DNA of 64,000 bases. Origin: Erythrobacter neustonensis (GTDB taxonomy: Bacteria; Pseudomonadota; Alphaproteobacteria; Sphingomonadales; Sphingomonadaceae). Below the pieces are notes generated by a model. It ran no database searches and was not told the DNA's origin. It worked only from the letters and a program-made list of their open reading frames with translations. Below, in pieces: positions 56,012 through 64,000 of this stretch. How positions within the stretch are numbered: position 1 is the stretch's first letter; each line of letters starts with the position of its first letter. The translations under genes and the position numbers were made by a program. Where the stretch lies: NCBI RefSeq assembly GCF_001663175.1, contig NZ_CP016033.1:372001-436000 (forward strand), in the 5' to 3' direction.

Positions 56012-56890
56012 TTAACGCGTGCCCGTGCCTGCGGGGCCGGTCGCTTTGGCGGAAGGAGCCGGGGCCATGATCGCGGGCGCGGCGGTCGCCGCACCTGCCG
56101 CCGGACGCCCGGCAAGCGCCGCAGCCGACACCGGCACGCCCGAAATCGTCTGCGCGCGGTCCGCAAGTTTGGCGACGCTTTGCCCGCCGATCGTCACGCC
56201 CAGCGCATCGGGCCGTCCGGTGTTGATCCGCGGATCGCGCGCGCTTGCCGGCACTTCGAGCCGGTCGCCCTGCATCAGCGTGCGTTCGGCCAGCCGTGCG
56301 CCGCCTTCCTCGTAGATCCGCACCCAGATCCCGTCCTCCATCGCGGTCAGCACCACCGGGCCGGTGGGCACCGGAGCGGGCGCAACATTAGCCACAGGCA
56401 CGGCGGGCGCAGCGGTTTCGACAGGCTGCGGGGCGAGCAATTCGTCCGCATCCGCGCCCGAACCGAAATAGGTGTTGTAGAACGCGAAAATCCCGATCGC
56501 CAAGATCAGCACCGCGCCCGCTGCGGCCCAGGCGAGGCCCGCCGAGGGCAGCCGCGCCGGATCGCCCGGTTCGATGCCCGGCGTGGGGATCGTGCGCCGC
56601 ATCGACCCGTCGGCCAGTTCCAGCCGCACTTCATCGGTAATCATCGCCGGATCGAGCCCGACGATCTTGGCATAGGTGCGCGAAAAACCGATCGCATAGG
56701 CACGGCTCGGCAGGCTTTCGTAATCGCCCGCTTCGATCGCTTCGAGATGGCGGCGCGGAATCCGCGTTTCGGCCGCGATGTGCGATACGTCGAGGCCCTG
56801 CGCCTCGCGCGCGGCCCGCAATTGCGCGCCGGCACCGGAAATGGGCGGCAGAGGCGCAGTGTCTGCGCCGGTGATATTTTCGCTGTTCAT
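56012..56890 (-). CDS. rodZ: RodZ-like cytoskeletal/HTH membrane protein
   Basis: A 292-residue protein: an N-terminal XRE-type HTH (about residues 20-85; LRAAREAQGLDVSHIAAETRIPRRHLEAIEAGDYESLPSRAYAIGF), one membrane helix (about residues 120-140), and a periplasmic DUF4115-like region (DGIWVRIYEEGGARLAERTLMQGDRLEVP). RodZ couples MreB to the elongation machinery. ATG 56890 is preferred to the longer frame. Confidence 0.85.
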   Translation of the reverse strand: MNSENITGADTAPLPPISGAGAQLRAAREAQGLDVSHIAAETRIPRRHLEAIEAGDYESLPSRAYAIGFSRTYAKIVGLDPAMITDEVRLELADGSMRRTIPTPGIEPGDPARLPSAGLAWAAAGAVLILAIGIFAFYNTYFGSGADADELLAPQPVETAAPAVPVANVAPAPVPTGPVVLTAMEDGIWVRIYEEGGARLAERTLMQGDRLEVPASARDPRINTGRPDALGVTIGGQSVAKLADRAQTISGVPVSAAALAGRPAAGAATAAPAIMAPAPSAKATGPAGTGTR

Positions 56891-57039
56891 GACCCGATCC
56901 CGCGCCGTCGTTTCGCGGCTGCCAGTATGTGTGTTTGCGTCGATTACGCTATGCGCCGGTTCGCCCGCCGGGGCCCCTTCTGTCAAGCGTGCCGAAACCG
57001 CCCTGCCGCGCAGGTCACACGCTTCTTCGCAATCCGACC

Positions 57040-59310
57040 TTAATCATATTCGATATCGCGCGCATCGGCCCATTGCGACAGCTGCGCGCGCAGACTCGGC
57101 CCCGGCGTGGCGAGCCAGCCGTTCATCGCTGCGGTCAGCTCCGCCAGATCGACCTTGCGCACCAGTTCCTTGATCGGCCCGACCGCGGCCGGCGTGATCG
57201 ACAACCGGCGATACCCGATGCCCAGCAATGCCAGCGCCTCCAGCCGGCGCCCGCCCATTTCGCCGCAAACGCCGATATCGACCCCGCTGCCGATGCTCGA
57301 CTGCATCACGCGCTTGAGGAAGCGCAGGATCGACGGGCTGAGCCAGTCATAGCGTTCGGCCAGCTTGGGGTTGGCGCGGTCCGCGGCGAACAGGAACTGC
57401 GTCAGATCATTGGTGCCGATCGACAGGAAGCTCAAACGCGGCAGCAGCATGTCGAGCACTTCGGCCAGCGCGGGCACTTCGAGCATCGCGCCGAAATTGA
57501 TCCGTTCGGGCAGCAGCTTCTTCTGTGCGCGCAGGAAAGCGAGCTGCTCGTCGAACACCGCCTTGGCGGCATCGAATTCCCACGGTTCGGAAACCATCGG
57601 GAACATCACGTAAAGCGAGCGCCCGGCGGCCGCTTCGAGCAGCGAACGCGCCTGGATCTTCATCAGGCCTTCGCGTTCCAGCGCGAGCCGCAGCGCGCGC
57701 CAGCCCATCGCGGGGTTCTCGTCCTGCGCGGCGATCTCGCTGGCGAGATAGGGCACCGACTTGTCGCCGCCGATGTCGACGGTGCGGAAGATCACCGGCT
57801 TGTCGCCCGCAGCATCGAGCACGTCGCGATAGAGCCGCGTCTGGCGCTCGCGTTGCGGCAGCGTGGCCGAGACGAGGAACTGGAACTCGGTGCGGAACAG
57901 GCCCACCCCGTCCGCGCCGGTCAGGCCAAGCGCGCTCATGTCGTCGCGCAGGCCGGCATTCATCATCACCTGGATGCGCGTGCCGCAGCGGGTAAAGGGC
58001 TCGACATCGCGCAGCGACGCATAAGTCGCCTGTTTTTCGCGGCTCTTGGCAAAGCGCGCCTGAAACGCATCGGCCAATTGCGGCAGCGGGCGGACATTGG
58101 CGCTGCCCGCGGTCGCATCGAGCAGGATCTCGTCGCCTTCGCGCACCGTGGTGCGCACGCCCTTGGCGCGGCCGATCACGGGCACGTTCATCGCCCGCGC
58201 GACGATCACCACATGCGCGGTGAGCGAGCCTTCTTCGAGGATCACGCCCTTCAGCCGGCGCTTGTCGTATTCGAGCAGCTCGGCCGGGCCCAGATTGCGC
58301 GCGATCAGGATCGTGTCGCGCCGCAGACCTTGCGAGGCCGCGGTGCCGACCTGTCCGGCGACGATGCGGAGCAGGCGGTTCGCCAGATCTTCCAGATCGT
58401 GCATCCGGTCGGCGAGCAGCGGATCGTCGATCTCGCGCATCCGCATACGGGTGTGCTGCTGCACGCGCTCGATCGCCGCTTCGGCGGTCAGCCCGCTGTC
58501 AATCGCTTCGTTGATCCGCCGCGACCAGCCTTCGTCGTAGGCGAACATCTTGTAGGTCTCGAGCACCTCTTCATGCTCGCCGCCCGCGCCGAATTCGGCC
58601 TGACTGGCGAGGGTGTCGATCTGCTCGCGCATCTTGTCGAAGGCGCGGTACACGCGCTGGCGCTCGGCCTCGGTGTCCTCGGCCATGACCTGCGTGATCT
58701 CGACCCGCGGCTGGTGATAGACCGCATGACCCGCGCCCAGCCCCTTGACCAGCGTGAGGCCGGTGAGCGTCTGCGGCCCGGTCATCTCAGCGGTGAGGCC
58801 GAGTGCCTGTTCCTCGTCGATCAGTTCGGCATTCGCGATGAGCTCGCTCAGCACCATCGCGGTGGTCTGGAGCGCCTCGATCTCGACCTCCTCGTAGCGG
58901 CGCGGCTCGACATGCTGCACGCACAAAACGCCCACCGCACGTTCGCGGTAGACGATCGGGACGCCGGCAAAGGAGTGGAACTTTTCCTCGCCCGTTTCGG
59001 GGCGGTACTGGAAATCGGGATGGGCCTTGGCCTCGGCCAGATTGAGCGTTTCGACCTTCTGCGCGATCGCGCCGGTCAACCCTTCGCCGATCGCCATCCG
59101 GGTGACATGCACCGCGCTCTGATTGAGGCCGCGGGTGGCGAAGAGTTCGAGCATCCCTTCGCGCAGGAGATAGATCGAGCACACCTCGCTCGACAGGCAT
59201 TCGCCGATGATCTCGACCACCTGATCGAGCTTGCCCTGCGCATGGAGGCGCGAGGCCATCACATCGGTCAGGCGGGTAAGGATCTGGCGGGCGGCGGCGG
59301 CGGCGGTCAT
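57040..59310 (-). CDS. ptsP: Phosphoenolpyruvate-protein phosphotransferase of PTS-Ntr (EI-Ntr)
   Basis: A 756-residue enzyme: an N-terminal GAF domain (about residues 20-165; SSEVCSIYLLREG, HSFAGVPIVYRERAVGVLCVQ) followed by the EI domains. The phosphorylated His is H366 in GSLTAHVVIVARAMNVPVIG, and the PEP-binding domain has GLFRTEFQFL and the late IGTNDLTQF. It starts the phosphorelay to NPr and EIIA-Ntr that senses nitrogen/carbon balance. No ptsO or ptsN is adjacent. Confidence 0.95.
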   Translation of the reverse strand: MTAAAAARQILTRLTDVMASRLHAQGKLDQVVEIIGECLSSEVCSIYLLREGMLELFATRGLNQSAVHVTRMAIGEGLTGAIAQKVETLNLAEAKAHPDFQYRPETGEEKFHSFAGVPIVYRERAVGVLCVQHVEPRRYEEVEIEALQTTAMVLSELIANAELIDEEQALGLTAEMTGPQTLTGLTLVKGLGAGHAVYHQPRVEITQVMAEDTEAERQRVYRAFDKMREQIDTLASQAEFGAGGEHEEVLETYKMFAYDEGWSRRINEAIDSGLTAEAAIERVQQHTRMRMREIDDPLLADRMHDLEDLANRLLRIVAGQVGTAASQGLRRDTILIARNLGPAELLEYDKRRLKGVILEEGSLTAHVVIVARAMNVPVIGRAKGVRTTVREGDEILLDATAGSANVRPLPQLADAFQARFAKSREKQATYASLRDVEPFTRCGTRIQVMMNAGLRDDMSALGLTGADGVGLFRTEFQFLVSATLPQRERQTRLYRDVLDAAGDKPVIFRTVDIGGDKSVPYLASEIAAQDENPAMGWRALRLALEREGLMKIQARSLLEAAAGRSLYVMFPMVSEPWEFDAAKAVFDEQLAFLRAQKKLLPERINFGAMLEVPALAEVLDMLLPRLSFLSIGTNDLTQFLFAADRANPKLAERYDWLSPSILRFLKRVMQSSIGSGVDIGVCGEMGGRRLEALALLGIGYRRLSITPAAVGPIKELVRKVDLAELTAAMNGWLATPGPSLRAQLSQWADARDIEYD

Positions 59311-59386
59311 GTCCTGGCGGGTGTATTCATTCCGCGCAGCAAATGCAAAACCCCTGATCGCACGACGCCGCCCGCCTGCCTTCTTT

Positions 59387-59428
59387 TTGCAAAAGGCGCT
59401 GACGACGATCCTGCGGCGTCAGGCGCCC
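59387..59428 (-). terminator. Rho-independent terminator overlapping the ydcH 3' end
   Basis: GGCGC-TGACG (59395-59404) pairs with CGTCA-GCGCC (59417-59427, one bulged G), and minus-strand TTTTGCAAAAA follows. Confidence 0.55.
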
Positions 59429-59586
59429 GCGATTTCTTCCTTCAATTTCAGCTTCTGCTTCTTGAGCGACTGGATCATCGCGGTGTCCGGCACGGGCCTT
59501 GCCTGTTCGTCGCGCAGGCGGGCTTCGATGCCGGCGTGCTTGGTCTGGAGGGCGGTGAGGTGCGAGGACTCTGCGATCGATGCCAT
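59419..59586 (-). CDS. YdcH/DUF465 family small protein, copy A
   Basis: A 55-residue helical protein: SSHLTALQTKHAGIEARLRDEQ then MIQSLKKQKLKLKEEIAG is the DUF465 coiled-coil pattern. ATG 59586 with CAGGAGAA upstream is preferred to the longer frame. The function is unknown. It lies on the opposite strand to copy B, 291 bp away. Confidence 0.8.
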   Translation of the reverse strand: MASIAESSHLTALQTKHAGIEARLRDEQARPVPDTAMIQSLKKQKLKLKEEIAGA

Positions 59587-59877
59587 AGGGCGTTCTCCTG
59601 TCAAAGCGGGGGGATGCCCCCGGGGAGCGACTCGGCCTTAGAGGCGGCCGGGCCGCGATTGGGAAGGAACCACAGCAGCCGGTGCTTGCAAAGCCCCGAT
59701 CATGTCCAACGCGGTGCGCGCCGGGCCGCGTGCGACGAGCCGAGGCGGCAAATTGCGCGATAGCGGCGCAAAAAGGCCGATCACCATCTACCCAAGCCGC
59801 GCGCGAACGCGTAGCGACGCACCACATCGGGGCAGCCGTTTCGGCTACGCCGCAACAACAAGGATCGAAGGGCTGGC

Positions 59878-60087
59878 ATGACCGAGCAGGAGCTCAGGAA
59901 AAAGCTCGAATTGCTCAAGACCGAGCATCGCGACCTCGACGCGGCGATTGCGGCGTTGACCGATGCCGCGCGCGGGACCGCCTCGCCCGACATGCTCCAG
60001 ATCGCCCGGCTGAAGAAGCGCAAGCTGCGGCTGCGCGATCAGATCGCGATCCTCGAAGACACGCTTCTGCCTGATATCATTGCCTGA
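59878..60087 (+). CDS. YdcH/DUF465 family small protein, copy B
   Basis: A 69-residue paralog: LRKKLELLKTEHRDLDAAIAALTD then LQIARLKKRKLRLRDQIAILED. The two copies are divergent around a 291-bp spacer (59587-59877) that shows no other gene. It is upstream of the rcdA-like gene on the same strand. Confidence 0.82.
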   Translation: MTEQELRKKLELLKTEHRDLDAAIAALTDAARGTASPDMLQIARLKKRKLRLRDQIAILEDTLLPDIIA

Positions 60088-60218
60088 TTTCACGGTCTCC
60101 GGCGGGCGGTAAACAATCCGCAGGCGGGTGTTCCCGGAAGGGACGGAGGCGAAAATTGCTTGGAAAGTAACCATAACCATATGGCGGCCGGCTGCGCTCC
60201 CGCGTAATCTGGCAGCCT

Positions 60219-60680
60219 ATGGCACGCCCCACCAATCTCTCGCGCCCGATCATTGAGGCGCTTTACACCGAAGCGCTGGTTCTGGCGGACGATGTGCGCG
60301 CGGTGTTTGCAGCCGGTGTGCGCGAGCCGGTGCTTGCCGAGGATGCCTTCGTGCGGCTCGCGCTGTCGACCGAGGGGCTGCGCACCACCACGCGGATGAT
60401 GCATGTGCTGGCCTGGCTGCTCAACCAGCGCGCGCTGTTTTCGGGCGAATTGTCCGAAAACCAGGTGCGGCTGCACGGCGCGCTGCCGCCCGATCGCGGG
60501 TCGGATGAAAGCCAGCTCGCGCTGCTCGAACCCGAAACCCGCGCGCTGATCGCGGAGACCGAAAAGCTGCACCAGCGGATCGCCCGGCTGGACGAGGCAT
60601 GGCGGCAGGATTTCGAGATGACCTCGCCCGCGCGCGCGTTTCAGGACCGGATCGGCCGCGAGTTCAGCCGTCGGGGCTGA
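60219..60680 (+). CDS. rcdA: DUF1465 / RcdA-type regulator of CtrA degradation
   Basis: A 153-residue helical protein matching DUF1465, the family of Caulobacter RcdA: LIIEALYTEALVLADDVR-like opening (here SRPIIEALYTEALVLADDVRA), LALSTEGLRTTTRMMHVLAWLLNQRALFSGE, and PETRALIAETEKLHQRIARLDE. RcdA is an adaptor that helps ClpXP degrade CtrA at the cell pole; clpX, clpP and chpT are in this window too. The orthology is inferred. Confidence 0.82.
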   Translation: MARPTNLSRPIIEALYTEALVLADDVRAVFAAGVREPVLAEDAFVRLALSTEGLRTTTRMMHVLAWLLNQRALFSGELSENQVRLHGALPPDRGSDESQLALLEPETRALIAETEKLHQRIARLDEAWRQDFEMTSPARAFQDRIGREFSRRG

Positions 60681-60707
60681 TCCCGCCGCGCCGCGCCGCG
60701 CCCGCAA

Positions 60708-60723
60708 TGTTTCACGTGAAACA
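60708..60723. other. parS site
   Basis: TGTTTCACGTGAAACA is a perfect 16-bp match to the ParB-binding parS consensus. It sits 27 bp after the rcdA stop in a convergent spacer. Chromosomal parS sites cluster near the replication origin, so this suggests the window is origin-proximal. Confidence 0.9.
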
Positions 60724-60745
60724 GCGGTGCGAACCCGTGTTCAGC

Positions 60746-60809
60746 GGGGTCTGAACCGGGCTGGAGTGGGTCTGGACGGGGTCAAGCCGGGGTCTGGCGG
60801 GGCGCTGGA
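60746..60809 (+). repeat. GGGGTC array 2, 11-nt period
   Basis: GGGGTC at 60746, 60778 and 60789, with degenerate units at 60757, 60767 and 60799, at 10-11-nt steps. It is the plus-strand homolog of the array at 34822-34885 and begins 22 nt after parS. Confidence 0.7.
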
Positions 60810-60840
60810 CGAGGCACACGCCAACGACCTCCGCCGCCGA

Positions 60841-62313
60841 TCACGCCGCCGCCAGCGCCTTTTGCCATGCATCGAGCCGGGAGCGGCGCACATCGTCCGT
60901 CATCGAAGGCGTGAAGCGGGTGAGCCGCCCGCGCATCGCCTGCGCCGCGCTCGCGAGATCGGGATAGAGCCCGGCTCCTGCTGCCGCCAGCATCGCCGCG
61001 CCCAGCGCGGTGGTTTCGACAAAGCCCGGTCGTTCGACCGTCACCTCCAGCATGTCGGCCAGATCCTGCGCCATCCAGTCGTTTGCCGCCATGCCGCCAT
61101 CGATCCGCAAGGTCGCCCAGGGCGCGCCGTCGGCGGTGAAGGCGGCGCACAGGTCATGCGTCTGGTGCGCCATCGATTCGAGCGCGGCGCGCGCCAGTTC
61201 GGCCTTGCCGCTGGCAAACGACAGCCCCGCGATCACCCCGCGCGCATCCGCCCGCCAGTGCGGTGCGCCCAGCCCGGCGAGCGCGGGCACGATCACCACC
61301 CCTCCGCTGTCGGGGATCGAGCGCGCCAGCGCCTCGGTCTCGGAAGCAACTTCGAGGATGCCGAGCGAATCGCGCAGCCACTGCACCAGACTGCCCGCAA
61401 CAAACACCGAGCCTTCGATCGCATAGGTGCGCGCGCCGTCGCACTGGGTCAGCACTGTGCCGAGCAGCCGGTTGGCCGAGCGCGGGATGCGCCCCCCCTG
61501 GCAGGTCAGCACGAAGGCCCCGGTGCCATAGGTCGCCTTGGTTTCGCCCGGCGAAAGGCACGCCTGCCCGATGGTCGCGGCCTGCTGATCGCCCGCAAGG
61601 CCCGTGATCGGGATGCTTCGGCCGAGCAGCGCAGCATCGGTCATCGCCAGCGCGCCGCAGGTGTCGACCACCTTGGGCAGCGCCGACAGCGGCACACCCA
61701 GCAGATCGCACAGGCTTTCGTCGAACTGCGCATCCTCGAGCCCCATCAACAGCGTGCGGCTGGCGTTGCTGGCATCGCTGATGTGCGCCGCCCCGCCGGT
61801 CAGCTTGAACACCAGCCAGCTTTCGACCGTGCCGAAGGCCAGCGTGCCGGCATCTGCCGCCGCGCGCACTTGCTCCACGTTGTCGAGCATCCAGCGCATC
61901 TTGGTGCCCGAGAAATAGGGATCGAGGCGCAGGCCCGTGCGTTCCTGCACGCCTGCCTCGTGCCCCGCATCGCGCAGCTCGGCGCAGAAGGGTTCGCTGC
62001 GGCGGTCCTGCCAGACGATCGCGTTGGTCAGCGGCTCGCCCGTTTCGCGGTTCCAGGCCACCACGGTTTCGCGCTGGTTGGTCATCCCGATGCAGGCGAT
62101 CATCGCCGCCCCGCCCGCCTTGGCCAGCAGGCTTTGCGCGCAGGCGAGGGTCTTGTCCCAGATTTCGCGCGGGTCGTGTTCGACCCAGCCGGCCTGCGGG
62201 TAGTGCTGCGTCAGGGGTTCCTGCGCCGAAGCCACCAGCGCGCCATCGGATGCAAACAGCATCGCGCGGGTGGACGTGGTGCCTTCGTCGAGCACCAGAA
62301 TATAGTCGGACAT
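60841..62313 (-). CDS. glpK: Glycerol kinase
   Basis: A 490-residue FGGY-family kinase: VLDEGTTSTRAMLF, the substrate loops MTNQRET and IVWQDRR, and GLAGDQQAATIGQ. It makes glycerol 3-phosphate. The length is normal. No glpF or glpD is adjacent in this window. Confidence 0.94.
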   Translation of the reverse strand: MSDYILVLDEGTTSTRAMLFASDGALVASAQEPLTQHYPQAGWVEHDPREIWDKTLACAQSLLAKAGGAAMIACIGMTNQRETVVAWNRETGEPLTNAIVWQDRRSEPFCAELRDAGHEAGVQERTGLRLDPYFSGTKMRWMLDNVEQVRAAADAGTLAFGTVESWLVFKLTGGAAHISDASNASRTLLMGLEDAQFDESLCDLLGVPLSALPKVVDTCGALAMTDAALLGRSIPITGLAGDQQAATIGQACLSPGETKATYGTGAFVLTCQGGRIPRSANRLLGTVLTQCDGARTYAIEGSVFVAGSLVQWLRDSLGILEVASETEALARSIPDSGGVVIVPALAGLGAPHWRADARGVIAGLSFASGKAELARAALESMAHQTHDLCAAFTADGAPWATLRIDGGMAANDWMAQDLADMLEVTVERPGFVETTALGAAMLAAAGAGLYPDLASAAQAMRGRLTRFTPSMTDDVRRSRLDAWQKALAAA

Positions 62314-62455
62314 CGGTAACCCTCTCTCTTTTCCCGTCTCCTAGCCGCGTGGCGGGCGCAAAGTCGAGATGGCACCGAAACACGTTCGCGCCCCGCGCCA
62401 AGGCTTGGGCGGGGTGTCAAGCAAGTCACTTGCCGATGCAGCGCGGCAGGCCCAA

Positions 62456-63343
62456 ATGGTGGGCATGGTCACCATCCCCGAAAAACCCTGGCCCACCGGC
62501 ATGGCCGAAGACGTCGAGCCGCTGGTCCGCCGGGTGCTTGCGCCCAATCCCTCGCCCTACACCTTCACCGGCACCCAGACCTATGTCGTGGGGATGGCGG
62601 ACGGGCCGGATTGCGCGGTGATCGACCCCGGCCCGAACGATCCTGCACATATCGATGCGGTCATGGCGGCGGTGGCGGGACGAAAGATCCTCGCGATCAT
62701 GTGCACCCACACGCACCGCGACCATTCGCCTGCTGCCGCGCCGCTGTCGGCGCAGACGGGCGCGCCGATCGTCGGCTGCGCACCTTTGGTTCTGGCGGTG
62801 GATGGCCCCCGTTCGGACGAGGCCTTCGACCCGACCTATGCGCCCGACCGCGTGCTCGCCGATGGCGAAGGCATGCGCGGCACCGGCTGGACGCTGACCG
62901 CGGTTGCGACGCCGGGACACACCTCAAACCATCTGTGTTTCGCGCTCGCAGAAACAGGTTCGCTGTTCACCGGCGACCACGTGATGGGCTGGTCGACCAG
63001 CGTCGTCATCCCGCCCGATGGCGACATGGGCGATTACATGGCGAGCCTCGACAAGCTGATGGCGCGCGAGGATGTGCGCTACCATTCGGCCCACGGCGCC
63101 GCGATCGAGAAACCGCGCCAGCTGGTGCGCGGGATGATCGGCCACCGCCGCCAGCGCGAGGCGCAGATCCTGCGGCTTTTGGGCGAACGCGCACGGCCCG
63201 TCGGCGAGTTTATTCCCGACATGTACAAGGGCCTCGATCCGCGGCTGATCGGCGCTGCCGAAATGAGCGTGACCGCGCACCTGCTCGACCTGGAACGGCG
63301 CGCTCTGGCGGCGCGCGATGGCGCGGTGTGGCGCCTGTCCTGA
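62456..63343 (+). CDS. MBL-fold metallohydrolase (LACTB2-like)
   Basis: A 295-residue metallo-beta-lactamase-fold enzyme with the zinc motif THTHRDH (H-x-H-x-D-H), VATPGHTSNHLCF, FTGDHVMGW and a late SAHG, plus a C-terminal winged helix-like part (VRGMIGHRRQREAQILRLLGE). It resembles LACTB2/glyoxalase-II-like hydrolases; the substrate is unknown. ATG at 62465 is an alternative start. Confidence 0.85.
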   Translation: MVGMVTIPEKPWPTGMAEDVEPLVRRVLAPNPSPYTFTGTQTYVVGMADGPDCAVIDPGPNDPAHIDAVMAAVAGRKILAIMCTHTHRDHSPAAAPLSAQTGAPIVGCAPLVLAVDGPRSDEAFDPTYAPDRVLADGEGMRGTGWTLTAVATPGHTSNHLCFALAETGSLFTGDHVMGWSTSVVIPPDGDMGDYMASLDKLMAREDVRYHSAHGAAIEKPRQLVRGMIGHRRQREAQILRLLGERARPVGEFIPDMYKGLDPRLIGAAEMSVTAHLLDLERRALAARDGAVWRLS

Positions 63344-63435
63344 CGGCTGCGCCGTTCGCCGAAAGGTAGCTTGCCGCAGCCCGCATTCCATGTTCAACCT
63401 TTGCCGCAGGGACGCGGGATTGGGGGATCACGGGT

Positions 63436-64000
63436 ATGGCAACGCTGGCACCGCCGCAGCGCGCGGCACAGGGCACACGGTTTTTCACGGTCATGGCGTT
63501 CGTCATGGCCGGCGTGATCGTCGCGGGCTTTTCGTTCAATCTGGCGATGGGCCGGTCGAGCTTTTCCGCCCCGCTGCCATTCCATGTCCATGGGCTGATC
63601 TTCATGGGCTGGCTCGCGCTCTATCTGGCGCAGGCGGTGACGATCGCCACGGGCCGCACCGCCTTGCACCGCCAGCTCGGACGGCTCGCCTATGTCGCGA
63701 TCCCGGCGATGGTCGCGGCGGGCACGATGATGGTGATCGTCTCGGCGCGCACCAGCGGGGGGCCGTTCTTCTTTGCCAAGAACGAATTTCTGGTGAGCAA
63801 TCTGGCCGGGCTGCTCGCGTTCGGCGCGCTGGCGCTGGCGGCCTTGCGCGCGGCGCGCCGCAGCGGCTGGCACCGGCGGCTGATGCTGGTGGCGATGAGC
63901 ATTCTGACCGGGCCGGGTCTTGGCCGCCTGCTGCCGATGCCGTTGCTGATCCCCAACGCCTGGACGATCGTGATCCTTGCGACCTTCATCTTCCCGGTGA
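63436..64000 (+). CDS. Multi-spanning membrane protein, truncated by window edge
   Basis: 188 codons are present and the frame continues past the right edge. Six hydrophobic segments are visible, with FHVHGLIFMGWLALYLAQA and TALHRQLGRLAYVAI. It is similar in style to the unknown membrane protein at 42227. No firm family is assigned. Confidence 0.6.
   Translation, partial: MATLAPPQRAAQGTRFFTVMAFVMAGVIVAGFSFNLAMGRSSFSAPLPFHVHGLIFMGWLALYLAQAVTIATGRTALHRQLGRLAYVAIPAMVAAGTMMVIVSARTSGGPFFFAKNEFLVSNLAGLLAFGALALAALRAARRSGWHRRLMLVAMSILTGPGLGRLLPMPLLIPNAWTIVILATFIFPV

Overview
The window reads as one chromosomal segment of a GC-rich alphaproteobacterium, most likely order Sphingomonadales, family Erythrobacteraceae (Erythrobacter/Porphyrobacter-like). 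The basis is the mix of CtrA-pathway genes (chpT, an RcdA-type DUF1465 protein, clpX, clpP), a sulfite-exporter/TIGR02186 pair, DUF6356 and DUF3297 proteins, a pseudo-dihydroorotase next to pyrB, and a large TonB-dependent receptor. This is inference from protein content; no rRNA is present. No insertion sequence, prophage, integrase or CRISPR array was seen, and the gene order looks like core genome.

Layout. 1-4.5 kb: TIGR02186 and TauE/SafE proteins, then an NfrB-like glycosyltransferase with a probable outer-membrane partner, preceded by an AT-rich control region. 4.5-10 kb: PPP phosphatase, UDP-glucose dehydrogenase, TspO-like membrane protein, RNase P RNA, AmiD-like amidase, ChpT and a JAMM peptidase. 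10-21 kb: rluD, rpoH, a lipoprotein-like unknown, M20 amidohydrolase, mtgA, CDF exporter, an ECF sigma/RskA anti-sigma pair, two fasciclin (FAS1) proteins, clpX and clpP. 21-31 kb: amidase, trigger factor with a histone-H1-like tail, tRNA-Leu, DUF3297, der, membrane proteins, bfr/bfd with shared operators, DUF418. 30-35 kb: two SPOR-domain proteins flanking a ParF-like ATPase and a ribbon-helix-helix partner, followed by an 11-nt-period repeat array. 35-44 kb: pyrC-like/pyrB, sppA, tRNA-Val, M14 peptidase, PKHD oxygenase, TetR regulator. 44-53 kb: TonB receptor, serS carrying an AT-rich in-frame insert, surE, K+ channel, small unknowns, rimO. 53-64 kb: L,D-transpeptidase, tilS, cpoB, rodZ, ptsP, two ydcH genes, rcdA, a perfect parS site beside a second copy of the repeat array, glpK, an MBL hydrolase and a truncated membrane protein.

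The strongest observations are these. (1) serS has an insert of about 60 codons with foreign base composition. (2) Two homologous 64-bp GGGGTC arrays lie in opposite orientation between convergent genes, one next to parS and the other 1.7 kb past a ParF/RHH locus. (3) The two FAS1 genes share a promoter-like CATCC-N16-CGTAGCT motif just downstream of a SigK/RskA-type pair, echoing the mycobacterial SigK-RskA-MPT70/83 arrangement. (4) Palindromic operators lie upstream of bfr, bfd and the TonB receptor. Together the window mixes envelope assembly, cell-cycle control (ChpT, RcdA, ClpXP, ParF, parS) and stress/iron homeostasis.
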